Below the pieces are notes generated by a model. The model saw only the letters and a list, made by a program, of their open reading frames with translations. It searched no databases and was not told where the DNA came from. Positions 17,124 through 26,250 of a stretch of DNA of 64,000 nucleotides are shown in pieces. Origin of the DNA: Oscillospiraceae bacterium. Its GTDB lineage: Bacteria > Bacillota > Clostridia > Oscillospirales > Oscillospiraceae. The number at the start of each line of letters is the position of its first letter. The stretch's first letter is position 1. The stretch lies in contig CACYHB010000019.1 in the NCBI GenBank assembly GCA_902774015.1, positions 1 to 64,000 on the forward strand, given 5' to 3'. The translations under genes were made by a program, and so were the position numbers.

Positions 17124-17173
17124 TTGCAGAACTTGAAAAAATGCGCTATTTTGAAGATACGAAAACGATTAAC
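17124..17173 (+). promoter_or_regulatory. Promoter and likely autoregulatory operator of the LacI-type gene
   Basis: TTGCAG (17124-17129), 17 bp, TATTTT (17147-17152). An imperfect dyad ACGAAAACGATTAAC (17159-17173) covers the start point and contains the AACG centre common to LacI-family operators. Confidence 0.55.
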
Positions 17174-17190
17174 CAATGGGGGCGGGCGCT

Positions 17191-18201
17191 GTGGTATCCA
17201 TGAAAGATATTGCAAACAGATGCAATGTTTCCGTGGCTACGGTGAGCAAGGCCCTCAACGGCCAGAACGGGATCGGGGAGACGACCCGGCAGCAGATCCT
17301 GGCTGCCGCAAAGGAGCTGGGCTATACGGCCAACTCCGCCGCACGTGCACTGAAGACGAACAGGACCTACAATCTCGGCATCCTGTTTGTGGATCTGCAG
17401 AACAGCGGCTTCATGCATGAGTATTTCGCCTCCATGCTCAACTACTTCCGGATCGAGTCGGAGCGCCGGGGCTACGATCTCTGCTTTATCAACAGCAACG
17501 TGGGCCTGCAGGACAGGAGCTATCTGCAGCACGCGCTCTATCGCGGGGTGGACGGCGTGGCCATCATCTGCGCAGATTTCCAGGATCCTCTGGTGCAGGA
17601 GCTTGCACAGTCGAACCTGCCGCTCGTCACGCTGGACCATGCGTTCCACAACAGGACGGCGGTACTGTCCGACAACTCCGCGGGCATGATGAGCCTGGTC
17701 CGCCACGTCTATGAGAAAGGGCATCGCCGCATCGCCTACATTCACGGCAACGACACGGCCGTGACGGAGAACCGCCTGACCGGCTTCTACAGGGCCTGTG
17801 AAAAGATGGGTCTCAACGTGCCGGACGAGTTTATCGCGGCCTGTGAATACCATGAGCCGAGAAGCTGCCATGAGGCGACAAAAGCCATTCTGGCGCTGAA
17901 GGAAAGACCCACCTGCATCTTTTTTTCCGACGACTATTCTTATATCGGCGGCGCTACGGCCATCGCGGAAGCGGGGCTGCGGGTGCCGGAGGATATTTCC
18001 GTCGTCGGGTACGACGGCATCCACCTGGCCAAGGTGATCAGCCCCCGGCTCACCACCTGGGAGCAGAATACGGAAGCGCTTGGGCGGATCGCCGCCGACA
18101 AGCTCATCGAGAGGATCGAACATCCCCGTACCGCCCTGCCGGAGCATATCGTGGTGGAGGGCCGCCTGCTGGAGGGAGAGACCGTCAGGCAGCTCAATTG
18201 A
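17191..18201 (+). CDS. LacI-family sugar-responsive regulator
   Basis: 336 aa from GTG 17191 (alternatives: ATG 17176 or ATG 17200). The helix-turn-helix opens MKDIANRCNVSVATVSKALNG, followed by the hinge helix NSAARALKTNRTYNLG and a periplasmic-binding-protein-like effector domain (LGILFVDL, GVDGVAIICADF, FFSDDYSYIGG, EDISVVGYDG). Such proteins repress sugar catabolic genes until a cognate sugar binds. It stands directly ahead of the GH3 and ABC-importer genes, which are its likely targets. Confidence 0.9.
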   Translation: MVSMKDIANRCNVSVATVSKALNGQNGIGETTRQQILAAAKELGYTANSAARALKTNRTYNLGILFVDLQNSGFMHEYFASMLNYFRIESERRGYDLCFINSNVGLQDRSYLQHALYRGVDGVAIICADFQDPLVQELAQSNLPLVTLDHAFHNRTAVLSDNSAGMMSLVRHVYEKGHRRIAYIHGNDTAVTENRLTGFYRACEKMGLNVPDEFIAACEYHEPRSCHEATKAILALKERPTCIFFSDDYSYIGGATAIAEAGLRVPEDISVVGYDGIHLAKVISPRLTTWEQNTEALGRIAADKLIERIEHPRTALPEHIVVEGRLLEGETVRQLN

Positions 18202-18234
18202 GAAGAGCGGCGGGCAGCGTTTGAGGAATTGTGC

Positions 18235-20322
18235 ATGACGCGTGAACAGGCAAAAAAACTGGCGGAAGAGCTGGTCGGCCGGATGAGCGTGGAGGAGCGG
18301 GCAAGTCAGCTCCGCTTTGACGCGCCGCCCATCGAACGGCTCGGGATCCCGGCTTACAACTGGTGGAACGAAGCGCTGCACGGCGTGGCCCGGGGCGGCA
18401 CGGCGACCGTTTTCCCGCAGGCGATCGGCATGGCGGCCACGTTCGACGAAGCGCTGCTGGAGCAGATCGCCGACGCGATCTCCACGGAGGCAAGAGCCAA
18501 ATACAATGCGCTCTCCGCGGAAGGGGACCGGGACATCTACCACGGACTGACCATGTGGTCGCCCAACATCAATATTTTCCGTGACCCCCGATGGGGCCGC
18601 GGCCATGAAACCTACGGGGAGGACCCCTACCTGACGGCCCGGCTGGGCACGGCCTTTGTGCGCGGGCTGCAGGGCCGTGGGGAGACGCTGAAGGTCGCCG
18701 CCTGTGCCAAGCACTTCGCGGTTCACAGCGGGCCGGAGGCCCTGCGGCACAGCTTCAACGCCGTCGCCTCCGGGAAAGACCTGGAAGAGACCTATCTGCC
18801 CGCCTTCCGCGCCCTGGTGCAGGAGGCCGGCGTGGAGGCCGTCATGGGGGCTTACAACCGCACCAACGGCGAGCCCTGCTGCGCAAACCCGTTCCTGATG
18901 GAGAAGCTGCGCGGCGAATGGGGCTTTGAAGGCCACTTCGTGTCCGACTGCTGGGCTATCCGGGACTTCCACGAGAGCCATAAGGTCACCTCGCAGCCGA
19001 CGGAATCGGTGACCAAGGCGCTGAAGGCAGGCTGCGACCTGAACTGCGGCTGCACCTATCAGCATATCATGAACGCCTACGGGCAGGGCATGATCAGCGA
19101 AGAGGACATCACCCGCTGCGCGGTCCGCCTGTTTACCACCCGCTTTCTCCTGGGCCAGCTGGGCGCCGGCAGCGAATACGATACGATCCCCTACAGCGCT
19201 GTGGACTGCGCAGAACACCGGGAGCTGAACCTCAGAGCGGCTCTGGAATCCTGCGTGCTGCTGAAAAACAACGGACTCCTGCCGCTCGACCCCGCCAAAT
19301 GCGGGACGGTCGGCGTCATCGGTCCCAATGCCGACAGCCGCAGCGCGCTGATCGGCAACTACCACGGCACGGCTTCCCGCTATATCACCGTTCTGGAGGG
19401 GATCCAGGACCTGCTCGGCGGGACGGAGCGGGTGCTCTACTCCCAGGGCTGCGACCTCTGCCGTGACCGCGTGGAGCCGCTGGCTCTGGCGGGCGACCGG
19501 ATCGCAGAGGCCCTTGCCGTTGCGAAAAACAGCGACACCGTCATCCTCGTCCTGGGGCTTGACGAGACGCTGGAGGGGGAAGAGGGAGACACCGGCAACA
19601 GCTATACCTCCGGCGACAAGGAAGATCTGCTTCTGCCGGAATCCCAGCGCATTTTGATGGAGCGGGTGCTTGCGGTCGGAAAGCCGACCGTCCTGGTGCT
19701 GATGGCCGGCAGCGCCATCGACCCCGGGAAAGCGCAGGAACAGGCGGACGCGATCCTGCTGTCCTGGTATCCCGGCGCCTGCGGAGGCAGGGCGGTGGCT
19801 GAACTGCTCTTTGGCAGGGAATCCCCTTCCGGCAAGCTGCCGCTGACCTTCTACCGCAACGCGTCGCTGGCGGAGCTGCCCGCGTTTACCGATTACAGCA
19901 TGGACGGCCGCACTTACCGCTATTACCGCGGCGAGCCGCTCTATCCCTTCGGCTACGGCCTGAGCTACGGAGACTGCGTGATCACGGAATGCTGCGCCTC
20001 CAGAGAGTGCGTCGAGCTGCGGGTGAAGAATGAGGGACGCTTTGATACCGACGAAGTCCTGCAGCTCTATCTCCACGATGAGAGATCCCCCGACGCGCCG
20101 CCCAATCCGATCCTCTGCGCATTCCGGCGGATCCGTCTTGCCGCCGGCGAGGAAGCGGACTTCACGCTGGTTCCGAACCCGGACGCCTTCACCGTCGTCA
20201 CCGACGCGGGCGAGCGTGTTCCCGGCAGCGGCAGCTGGAAGCTCTATGCGGGCTTCGGCGGCCCGGACGGACGCACGGAGGCGCTGACAGGGAAAAAGGC
20301 GATCAAGATCGCCGTCCGCTGA
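18235..20322 (+). CDS. GH3 beta-glycosidase, beta-xylosidase-like, intracellular
   Basis: 695 aa from ATG 18235 with GAGG 8 bases upstream. Standard GH3 order: TIM barrel with YNWWNEALHGVARGG and the catalytic nucleophile Asp238 in FVSDCWAIRDF, then the alpha/beta sandwich (VILVLGLDETLEGEEGDT with the probable acid/base loop), then a fibronectin-III-like C-terminus (LRVKNEG). The NWWNEALHG signature is typical of the xylan beta-xylosidase branch, though beta-glucosidase cannot be excluded. No signal peptide, so it cleaves imported oligosaccharides. It follows the LacI gene by 33 bases. Confidence 0.9.
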   Translation: MTREQAKKLAEELVGRMSVEERASQLRFDAPPIERLGIPAYNWWNEALHGVARGGTATVFPQAIGMAATFDEALLEQIADAISTEARAKYNALSAEGDRDIYHGLTMWSPNINIFRDPRWGRGHETYGEDPYLTARLGTAFVRGLQGRGETLKVAACAKHFAVHSGPEALRHSFNAVASGKDLEETYLPAFRALVQEAGVEAVMGAYNRTNGEPCCANPFLMEKLRGEWGFEGHFVSDCWAIRDFHESHKVTSQPTESVTKALKAGCDLNCGCTYQHIMNAYGQGMISEEDITRCAVRLFTTRFLLGQLGAGSEYDTIPYSAVDCAEHRELNLRAALESCVLLKNNGLLPLDPAKCGTVGVIGPNADSRSALIGNYHGTASRYITVLEGIQDLLGGTERVLYSQGCDLCRDRVEPLALAGDRIAEALAVAKNSDTVILVLGLDETLEGEEGDTGNSYTSGDKEDLLLPESQRILMERVLAVGKPTVLVLMAGSAIDPGKAQEQADAILLSWYPGACGGRAVAELLFGRESPSGKLPLTFYRNASLAELPAFTDYSMDGRTYRYYRGEPLYPFGYGLSYGDCVITECCASRECVELRVKNEGRFDTDEVLQLYLHDERSPDAPPNPILCAFRRIRLAAGEEADFTLVPNPDAFTVVTDAGERVPGSGSWKLYAGFGGPDGRTEALTGKKAIKIAVR

Positions 20323-20458
20323 GCTCCCGGGGAAGCCCGGGATAACACCGTAAGAATTTGGCGCACCGCGTTTTCACTCCCCCTGGACCGAGAGCGGGGA
20401 TGCGGGAGCCCAGATCTTGATACCAGAAAACGAAAACAAAAACTGAAGGAGGAGCACC

Positions 20459-21718
20459 ATGAAAAAGATTCTTTCCATCGCCCTTGCACTCTGCATGATC
20501 GTTGCCCTTTTCACCTTCGCTCCCGCCAAGGCCTACGCCGATGATCAGACCGTTCTGACCATGTGGTGCATCGCCACCGAGAGCGACGCCAACCGCCCCG
20601 CCTATGAGGCCGCCATCGCTGCCTTTGAGGAGGCGCACCCCGACATCAAGATCGAGTGGGAAGCCTTTGAGAACAATTCCTACAAGACCAAGATCAAGGC
20701 TGCCATGAGCGATCCCGACACCCTGCCCGATATCTTCTTCACCTGGTCCGGCGCTTTCCTGGGCGACTTCGTTGACGCCGGCACGGTCTACTGCGTCGAT
20801 GAAGCCTACAAGCCCTTCGCCGACGCTCTGCCTGAGGTGATGCTGCAGAACTCCACCTACGATGGCCACCACTACGCCATCCCTCTGACCTACAACATCG
20901 TCACCCTCTTTGCCAACATGGATCTGCTGGCCGAGGCCGGCTGGGATCACGTTCCCGAGACCTATGAGGATCTGTGCGCCTGCTGCGACGCGCTGCTCGC
21001 CAAGGACATCATCCCCTTCGGCTGCGCTGCCGGCAGCTCCGACACCTGGTGTGTCACCGAGTACCTTGAGCCCATCATTGAGAAGACCATCGGCTTTGAG
21101 GCCATGAACGAGATCTTCGCCGGCAAGGCCACCTGGAACGATCCCGACATTGCCACCGCCGTTGACAACTTCCAGGATATGATCAAGAAGGGTTACTTCG
21201 ATCCCAACGGCATGGCCATCGGCAACGACCAGGTCAAGGCCAACTTCATCGCCGGCCAGTACGCCTTCTACCAGAACGGCTCCTGGAACTGCGGTGAGAT
21301 CAACGACGGTGTCGAGAACGCCCAGGTCGCGCTCTTCCCCGTCATGAATGCCGACCGCGCCACCTATGGCCAGGTCATCGGCGGCCCGTCCGACTCCCTG
21401 GCTGTCTCCGCCACCTCCAAGAATGCCGAGCTGGCCGCGCAGGCCGCGTTTGAGCTGGGCAAGGAAATCTGCCACTACGGTTACCTGACCGGTTCCGGTC
21501 TGCCCGCTTGGACGCCCGACTATGACACCAGCGAGGTCAAGCCTCTGGTCGCCGCCGTGGCCGACATCGTCGCCAACTCCGACGGCATGGTGCTCTTCGG
21601 CGACACCGCCATGAGCGCCGATCCGGCCTACACCTACCTCGACTACGTCTCCATGGTCTACGGCTGCGAGCTCGACGGCGCTGCGTTCGTCGAGGGCCTG
21701 ACCGGCGACCTCGGCTGA
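20459..21718 (+). CDS. Sugar ABC transporter substrate-binding protein
   Basis: 419 aa, ATG with GGAGGAG upstream. Signal peptide of about 27 residues with a type I site (AYA-DD). There is no usable lipobox, which is unusual for a Gram-positive binding protein of this class, so the protein may be released or held otherwise. Mature family-1 solute-binding fold: VLTMWCIATESDANRP, AFEEAHPDIKIEW, DTLPDIFFTW, PLTYNIVTLFANM. Codon use is strongly biased to preferred codons, suggesting high expression. It feeds the two permeases downstream. No ATPase gene is present, so a shared MsmK/MsiK-type ATPase elsewhere is likely. Confidence 0.93.
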   Translation: MKKILSIALALCMIVALFTFAPAKAYADDQTVLTMWCIATESDANRPAYEAAIAAFEEAHPDIKIEWEAFENNSYKTKIKAAMSDPDTLPDIFFTWSGAFLGDFVDAGTVYCVDEAYKPFADALPEVMLQNSTYDGHHYAIPLTYNIVTLFANMDLLAEAGWDHVPETYEDLCACCDALLAKDIIPFGCAAGSSDTWCVTEYLEPIIEKTIGFEAMNEIFAGKATWNDPDIATAVDNFQDMIKKGYFDPNGMAIGNDQVKANFIAGQYAFYQNGSWNCGEINDGVENAQVALFPVMNADRATYGQVIGGPSDSLAVSATSKNAELAAQAAFELGKEICHYGYLTGSGLPAWTPDYDTSEVKPLVAAVADIVANSDGMVLFGDTAMSADPAYTYLDYVSMVYGCELDGAAFVEGLTGDLG

Positions 21719-21756
21719 TCTCCTGCGACACTTCCCCTGACTTAAGTTGAACCATG

Positions 21757-21799
21757 CGGCTTTCCCGGACTGTCCAGGAATCCGGGAAAGCCGTACTTT
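21757..21799 (+). terminator. Leaky terminator between binding protein and permeases
   Basis: A perfect 13-bp stem (CGGCTTTCCCGGA with TCCGGGAAAGCCG, 11-base loop) is followed by TACTTTTC, a weak T tract. The position is typical of attenuation that makes binding protein more abundant than permease. Confidence 0.7.
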
Positions 21800-21820
21800 T
21801 CAGAGAGAAGGAAGCGGACA

Positions 21821-22702
21821 ATGAAAAAAGAATACAGCAACAAGCTCTATATCCTGATCTTCCTGCTGCCTGCGCTGATCCTCTTTTTCGGCGTTCTGAT
21901 CGCGCCGATCGGGGCCTCTTTCTACTACAGCCTTTTCAACTGGAAGGGTATCGGCGCGGACAAGATATTCATCTGGTTCCAGAACTACAAGGAGCTCTTC
22001 ACCAGCAAGCCCATCGGCTTCATGCGGGCGCTGCGCAACTCGCTGCTGCTCGCCGCGCTCTCCGTCTTCCTCCAGCTGCCGCTGGCCCTGGGCCTCGCGC
22101 TGACGCTGGGCAAGAGGATCAAAGGCGAGCGCACCTTCCTTTCGGTCTATTTCATGCCGGTGCTGATCTCCACGGTCGTCATCGGTCAGCTCTGGCTGAA
22201 GATCTATAACCCGGATTATGGCATCCTGAACGTTTTCCTGCGCAGCATCGGGCTGGAGAAATGGGCCCAGATCTGGCTCGGCGACAAGAAAACCGCGCTC
22301 GGTGCGGTCTTTGTACCGACGCTATGGCAATACGTGGGCTATCATATGCTGCTGCTATACGCCGGCGTGAAGAGCGTGCCCACCGAACTGCGGGAGGCGG
22401 CCATGCTCGACGGCGCGACCGACGGGCAGGTCAACCGCTACATCGTCCTCCCCTACATCAAACCGATCATTCGCATCAGTGTGATCTTCGCCGTCACGGG
22501 CTCGCTCAAGTCCTTCGACCTGATCTACGTCCTCACCAACGGCGGCCCCCTGCACACGACCGAGGTGCCCAGCACGCTGATGATCAATATGCTCTTCCAG
22601 CGCAACCGCTACGGCATGGGCAGCGCCATCGCCGTCATGCTGATCCTGCTCTGCTTCGGCTTTGCCCTGCTGATCAGCGCGATCTTCAAGGAGGAGGACT
22701 GA
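21821..22702 (+). CDS. Sugar ABC transporter permease (MalF/UgpA type)
   Basis: 293 aa, ATG with a GAAGGAAG-type ribosome site. Six membrane helices with the cytoplasmic EAA loop EAAMLDGATDGQVNRYIVLP that docks the ATPase. It pairs with the next gene, from which it is separated by four bases. Confidence 0.93.
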   Translation: MKKEYSNKLYILIFLLPALILFFGVLIAPIGASFYYSLFNWKGIGADKIFIWFQNYKELFTSKPIGFMRALRNSLLLAALSVFLQLPLALGLALTLGKRIKGERTFLSVYFMPVLISTVVIGQLWLKIYNPDYGILNVFLRSIGLEKWAQIWLGDKKTALGAVFVPTLWQYVGYHMLLLYAGVKSVPTELREAAMLDGATDGQVNRYIVLPYIKPIIRISVIFAVTGSLKSFDLIYVLTNGGPLHTTEVPSTLMINMLFQRNRYGMGSAIAVMLILLCFGFALLISAIFKEED

Positions 22703-22706
22703 TACC

Positions 22707-23540
22707 ATGAGAAACACCAGCAAAACCAGACAGGTCCTCACCTATGTCGGCCTGATCTTCTGGATGCTCATCAACCTCTTCCCGGTTTACTGGATGTTCA
22801 CCTTCTCGCTGAAGAACAACGAGGAGATCTTCGGCGCCAACGTCGTGGGCCTGCCGCAGCACTGGCTCTGGTCCAACTACAGCAGCGCCCTGAACACCGG
22901 CAAGATGGGCGTGTACTTCGTCAACAGCGTGATCGTGGCCACCGCTACGATCCTCATCACGCTGGCGGTGGCGCTGATGGCTACCTTCGCGCTGACCCGG
23001 CTGATCTGGAAGCAGCGCAAAACACTCAACAAATTCTTCATGCTGGGCCTTACGATCCCTATCCACGCTTCCATCGTCCCGGTGTACGTGACGCTCTCGC
23101 GCCTGCACATGCTCAACACCTACTGGGCGCTGATTATCCCGTACTCGGCCTTCTCCCTGTCCATGGCGATCCTTGTGTGCACGGGCTTTATGAACGAGAT
23201 CCCGCGGGAGCTGGACGAGTCGGCCTGCATCGACGGCTGTGGCGTCTGGGGCATCTTCTTCAAGATCATCGTCCCGCTGATGAAGCCCGCCGTCGCGACC
23301 GTGGGCATCTATACCTTCCTGCAGTGCTGGAACGAGCTGATGTTCGCCAATATCTTCATCAGCAAGACCGCCCTGAAGACGCTGCCTGTGGGCGTGCAGG
23401 CCCTCTCCGGCCAGTACACCACCGACTGGGGCCCCATCGGCGCTGCGCTGGTGCTCGCTACCTTCCCGACGCTGTTCGTCTATATCTTTCTCTCCAAGAA
23501 GATCCAGGAGAGCTTTATTGCCGGCGCCGTCAAGGGCTGA
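22707..23540 (+). CDS. Sugar ABC transporter permease (MalG/UgpE type)
   Basis: 277 aa. Six membrane helices and EAA-type loop DESACIDGCGVWGIFFKIIVP. Second half of the heterodimeric channel. Last gene of the LacI-GH3-ABC cluster. Confidence 0.93.
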   Translation: MRNTSKTRQVLTYVGLIFWMLINLFPVYWMFTFSLKNNEEIFGANVVGLPQHWLWSNYSSALNTGKMGVYFVNSVIVATATILITLAVALMATFALTRLIWKQRKTLNKFFMLGLTIPIHASIVPVYVTLSRLHMLNTYWALIIPYSAFSLSMAILVCTGFMNEIPRELDESACIDGCGVWGIFFKIIVPLMKPAVATVGIYTFLQCWNELMFANIFISKTALKTLPVGVQALSGQYTTDWGPIGAALVLATFPTLFVYIFLSKKIQESFIAGAVKG

Positions 23541-23555
23541 GCGATCCGTCATGCC

Positions 23556-23602
23556 GCAAGAGGCAAATTCGCGAGAAAACGCGAATTTGCCTCTTGCTTT
23601 TT
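23556..23602 (+). terminator. Terminator of the sugar transport operon
   Basis: An 18-bp perfect stem (23556-23573 with 23580-23597, loop AGAAAA) is followed by TTTTT. Confidence 0.92.
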
Positions 23603-23628
23603 CTATATCTCTGTGGCTGACGCAGGGA

Positions 23629-24033
23629 TCACGCCAGACTGATGATATCGTCGAAGGGGATCGTGAGCCCGCTGCGCATCTCCAGCCGGCACAGGTACGC
23701 GTCGACCTTTTTCACGTCTCCCGTCACGGTACGGTAGGCGCCGCCAGCTTTCCGGCTGTCAGACTCAAAGTAGGTGACGGTGACGCCGGGATCGCTTTTC
23801 AGCCTTGCTCCCAGCGCCGCAAGCTGAAGGCCGATGGCGTCCTTCTGCCCCTCGCTCAGCTCCCGTTTTGCGTCGGTGAGGCGGGCGGTCTCCTCAATGG
23901 CCGCGTCATAGCCGGTGAGCGCGGCGAAGGGCGAAAACTGGGCCGCCCGGTCGAGCATGGGCATCTGCGGCCGCTCGGCGGACACGTGGTGGGGGAGATC
24001 GATGATGTCGTCGTATTCGTGGCTGCGTTCCAT
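23629..24033 (-). CDS. YolD-like family protein
   Basis: 134 aa. Its ATG overlaps the last base of the polymerase stop codon (TAATG). The N-terminal motif DDIIDLPHHVS then MLDRAAQFSPFAALTGYDAAIEE and the C-terminal SGLTIPFDDIISL define the YolD family, usually found next to Y-family polymerases in Firmicutes and suspected to assist translesion synthesis as UmuD-like partners. Confidence 0.88.
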   Translation of the reverse strand: MERSHEYDDIIDLPHHVSAERPQMPMLDRAAQFSPFAALTGYDAAIEETARLTDAKRELSEGQKDAIGLQLAALGARLKSDPGVTVTYFESDSRKAGGAYRTVTGDVKKVDAYLCRLEMRSGLTIPFDDIISLA

Positions 24034-25541
24034 TATGCCTTGTGCCCTCCGATCTGCCTGTTCCGGTCTCTGCCGGTGGCTCCCTCCTGGAAGCTTGTGC
24101 CGTGGAGGATGGCATTTTTGCCGTAGCGCTTTTTGATGGAGAGCATGGCCTGCTGCAGCCGCTCCTCCTTGGCCCGGGCGGCCTCCTCCCGCTGCCGGCT
24201 CTCCTTTTCACTTTCCGGATCGCTGAACAGGTCCAGCTGCTCATATTCCGGCTCCGTCTTCGCCGCCGCAGCGTCAGCGACGTGATTGGCGACCACGAAC
24301 ATCCGCCGGACCAGCAGCTTTCGGTCCACGATCCGGTCGTACAGCCGCAGGGCCGCCTCCATGATCAGCCTGGCGGAGGAGGTCAGTTTCCCGACGTTTT
24401 CGGAACCGTGCGCCATCTTCGGCGCCTTGCGGCCGTAGCGGTCGATTTCGGTCTCCCCCTCGAACCCGGGGCCCAGGTTCTCCGTGTCGTATCCCACCGT
24501 GAGTACGATCTGGTCGGTCACGAGCCGCTTTTCCACCAGATCCATCACCAGCCCGTCGGTCATCTCCCGGACGATGATCCGCGCCTTCTCAAAGCTGTAG
24601 GGCTCCTGCAGGACCTGCCCCACGCTGAGGCTGCTGCTCTCGGGCCTGAAGGCCTTGATGTGTTTGATCTCGCAGGGCTCCCAGCCCCAGGCGTGGTCGA
24701 TCAGAAGCTCCGCGTTTACGCCGAAGAGCCGGTACAGAAGCGCTTCGTTTTTCACGTCGTTGGGGCCGCCCAGCGAGCAGCGGGCCACGTCGCCCATGGT
24801 GAACATGCCGTTGTCGGCGAGCTTTTTCGCATAGCCCCTGCCGACCCGCCAGAAATCCGTGATCGGCTTGTGCGCCCAGAGATAGCGCCGGTACGTGCTC
24901 TCGTCCAGCTCGGCGATCCGGACGCCGTCCGCGTCCGCGGGGATGTGCTTGGCCCAGATGTCCATTGCGACCTTGCAGAGATACAGATTGGGGCCGATGC
25001 CCGCCGTGGCGGTGATCCCCGTGCTTTCGAGGACGTCCCGGATCATCAGCATGGCGAAATCGCGGGCGCTCATGCCGCGGGTTTTCAGGTACTCGGTGGC
25101 GTCGATGAACACCTCGTCGATGGAATACACGTGGATATCCTCGGGAGCGGCATATTTCAGGTAGATGTTGTAGATCCTGGTGCTGTATTCCATGTAGTAG
25201 GACATGCGGGGCGTGGCCACGATGTAGTCCAGCTCCAGCGAGGGATCGGCTGCCAGCGCCGCGGCGTCGGAGGATTTTCCGGTGAAGGTCCGGCCCGGCG
25301 CCTTCGCGCGGCGGCGGGCATTGACCAGCTTCACCTGCTGCACGACCTCGAACAGCCGCGCCCGGCCCGGAATTCCGTATGCTTTCAGCGAAGGGGAGAC
25401 CGCGAGGCAGATCGTCTTTTCCGTACGGCTCTTGTCCGCCACGACAAGATTTGTGCTCAGCGGGTCCTTTCCCAGCTCCCGGCACTCCACGGAGGCATAA
25501 AAGCTCTTCAGGTCGATGGCAATATAGCTTTTCTCCGACAT
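24033..25541 (-). CDS. Y-family DNA polymerase (UmuC/UvrX-like)
   Basis: 502 aa, ATG with AAGGAGG upstream. Catalytic acidic motifs IDLKSFYASVE and YSIDEVFID, helix-hairpin-helix region GRGYAKKLADNGM, little-finger domain, and a beta-clamp-binding motif QLDLF in the C-terminal tail. Error-prone bypass of DNA lesions. Coupled to the YolD gene. A TATAAT lies at 25585-25580 on the minus strand with a poor -35. I did not find a convincing LexA box, so SOS control is unproven. Confidence 0.94.
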   Translation of the reverse strand: MSEKSYIAIDLKSFYASVECRELGKDPLSTNLVVADKSRTEKTICLAVSPSLKAYGIPGRARLFEVVQQVKLVNARRRAKAPGRTFTGKSSDAAALAADPSLELDYIVATPRMSYYMEYSTRIYNIYLKYAAPEDIHVYSIDEVFIDATEYLKTRGMSARDFAMLMIRDVLESTGITATAGIGPNLYLCKVAMDIWAKHIPADADGVRIAELDESTYRRYLWAHKPITDFWRVGRGYAKKLADNGMFTMGDVARCSLGGPNDVKNEALLYRLFGVNAELLIDHAWGWEPCEIKHIKAFRPESSSLSVGQVLQEPYSFEKARIIVREMTDGLVMDLVEKRLVTDQIVLTVGYDTENLGPGFEGETEIDRYGRKAPKMAHGSENVGKLTSSARLIMEAALRLYDRIVDRKLLVRRMFVVANHVADAAAAKTEPEYEQLDLFSDPESEKESRQREEAARAKEERLQQAMLSIKKRYGKNAILHGTSFQEGATGRDRNRQIGGHKA

Positions 25542-25661
25542 CTGCGCCCACCTCCTTCTCGCCGGCTGATATCAATCGTATTATAGCATAGTCCCCCGCG
25601 CGAAATCCAGTAGGCAGAGCGCAAGCACAGGCGCCGCCCTTCGGAGATCGGGAGCGCCGAC

Positions 25662-25700
25662 GCCCAAAGGAGCGCCCTGTGAAAGGGCGCTCCTTTGGGC
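25662..25700. repeat. 17-bp perfect inverted repeat
   Basis: 25662-25678 pairs fully with 25684-25700 around a GTGAA loop. No T run on either strand. It lies between the polymerase promoter and the DUF6061 remnant, and may be a structural relic or the end of a lost gene. Confidence 0.6.
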
Positions 25701-25741
25701 ACGTCTGCATGGACTTGACACAGGGAACAGATTTTCCGGAA

Positions 25742-25923
25742 AGCTGTTCCATACTCCAATGGAGCATTATAGATCAAATAATCCAACGCAGACCTTTGCT
25801 TGACTGTATGCGCCACTTCATATTCGACCTCAGTACAGTCGATTGATATTATCATTCCATCGGTGTACCGAAGCTCCACACAGGCCGTATCCATATTGAA
25901 CTCACAGGAAACAGCTTTTTCAT
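25742..25923 (-). pseudogene. DUF6061-like gene, frameshifted and truncated
   Basis: The stretch MDTACVELRYTDGMIISIDC followed by RSALDYLIYN resembles DUF6061, a small family I know from gut Clostridia. The ribosome site and ATG (25923) are in a different frame. Adding one A to the five-A run after that ATG would join them. Past LIYNAPLEYG the expected C-terminus is missing and the frame runs into unrelated sequence. Probably a decayed gene. A sequencing slip could explain the first defect but not the second. Confidence 0.4.
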
Positions 25924-26021
25924 CCCCAATACCTCCAAATCATTTTGATTTCTTCTTTCTCGGCCCTCTCGGCTTGGATTCAGGACGGCGAAGAGCACCA
26001 TTGGAGAAATACTGATTTCTG

Positions 26022-26076
26022 TAGAAAACACAAAATCCAAACCCGTCTCCCATAGGGAAGATCTGGTTCGGATTTT
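26022..26076 (-). terminator. Terminator of tRNA-Leu
   Basis: 12-bp stem (26065-26076 with 26032-26043, one G-U) enclosing a smaller CTTCCC/GGGAG stem, followed on the minus strand by GTGTTTTC. It begins eight bases after the tRNA. Confidence 0.6.
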
Positions 26077-26083
26077 GTTGGTT

Positions 26084-26169
26084 TGGTGCCGGTGACCGGA
26101 CTCGAACCGGTACGGCCTTGCGGCCAAGGGATTTTAAGTCCCTGGTGTCTACCATTCCACCACACCGGC
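26084..26169 (-). tRNA. tRNA-Leu (anticodon UAA), CCA encoded
   Basis: Acceptor GCCGGTG pairs with CACCGGC before A-CCA. D loop, anticodon stem AGGGA/TCCCT with loop CTTAAAA (anticodon TAA), a long variable arm (TGGCCGCAAGGCC) typical of leucine tRNA, and the T loop GGTTCGAGTCC are all present. Confidence 0.96.
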
Positions 26170-26207
26170 GTGCGGGACTACTTTATCACTTGGGGGAAAG
26201 CGTGTCA

Positions 26208-26243
26208 AGAAAAACGGGGAGGCGGAGACCTCCCCGTTTTACC
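26208..26243 (-). terminator. Terminator of the aconitase-X operon
   Basis: Stem ACGGGGAGG / CCTCCCCGT with a CGGAGA loop, flanked by A5 and T4, so bidirectional. The stronger T run is on the minus strand, eight bases past the small-subunit stop. Confidence 0.75.
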
Positions 26244-26250
26244 GCAGCGC

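Noticed and set aside
25542-25620. LexA box upstream of the Y-family polymerase
   Set aside because: A TATAAT is present, but no CGAAC-N4-GTTCG dyad could be found. SOS control is left open.
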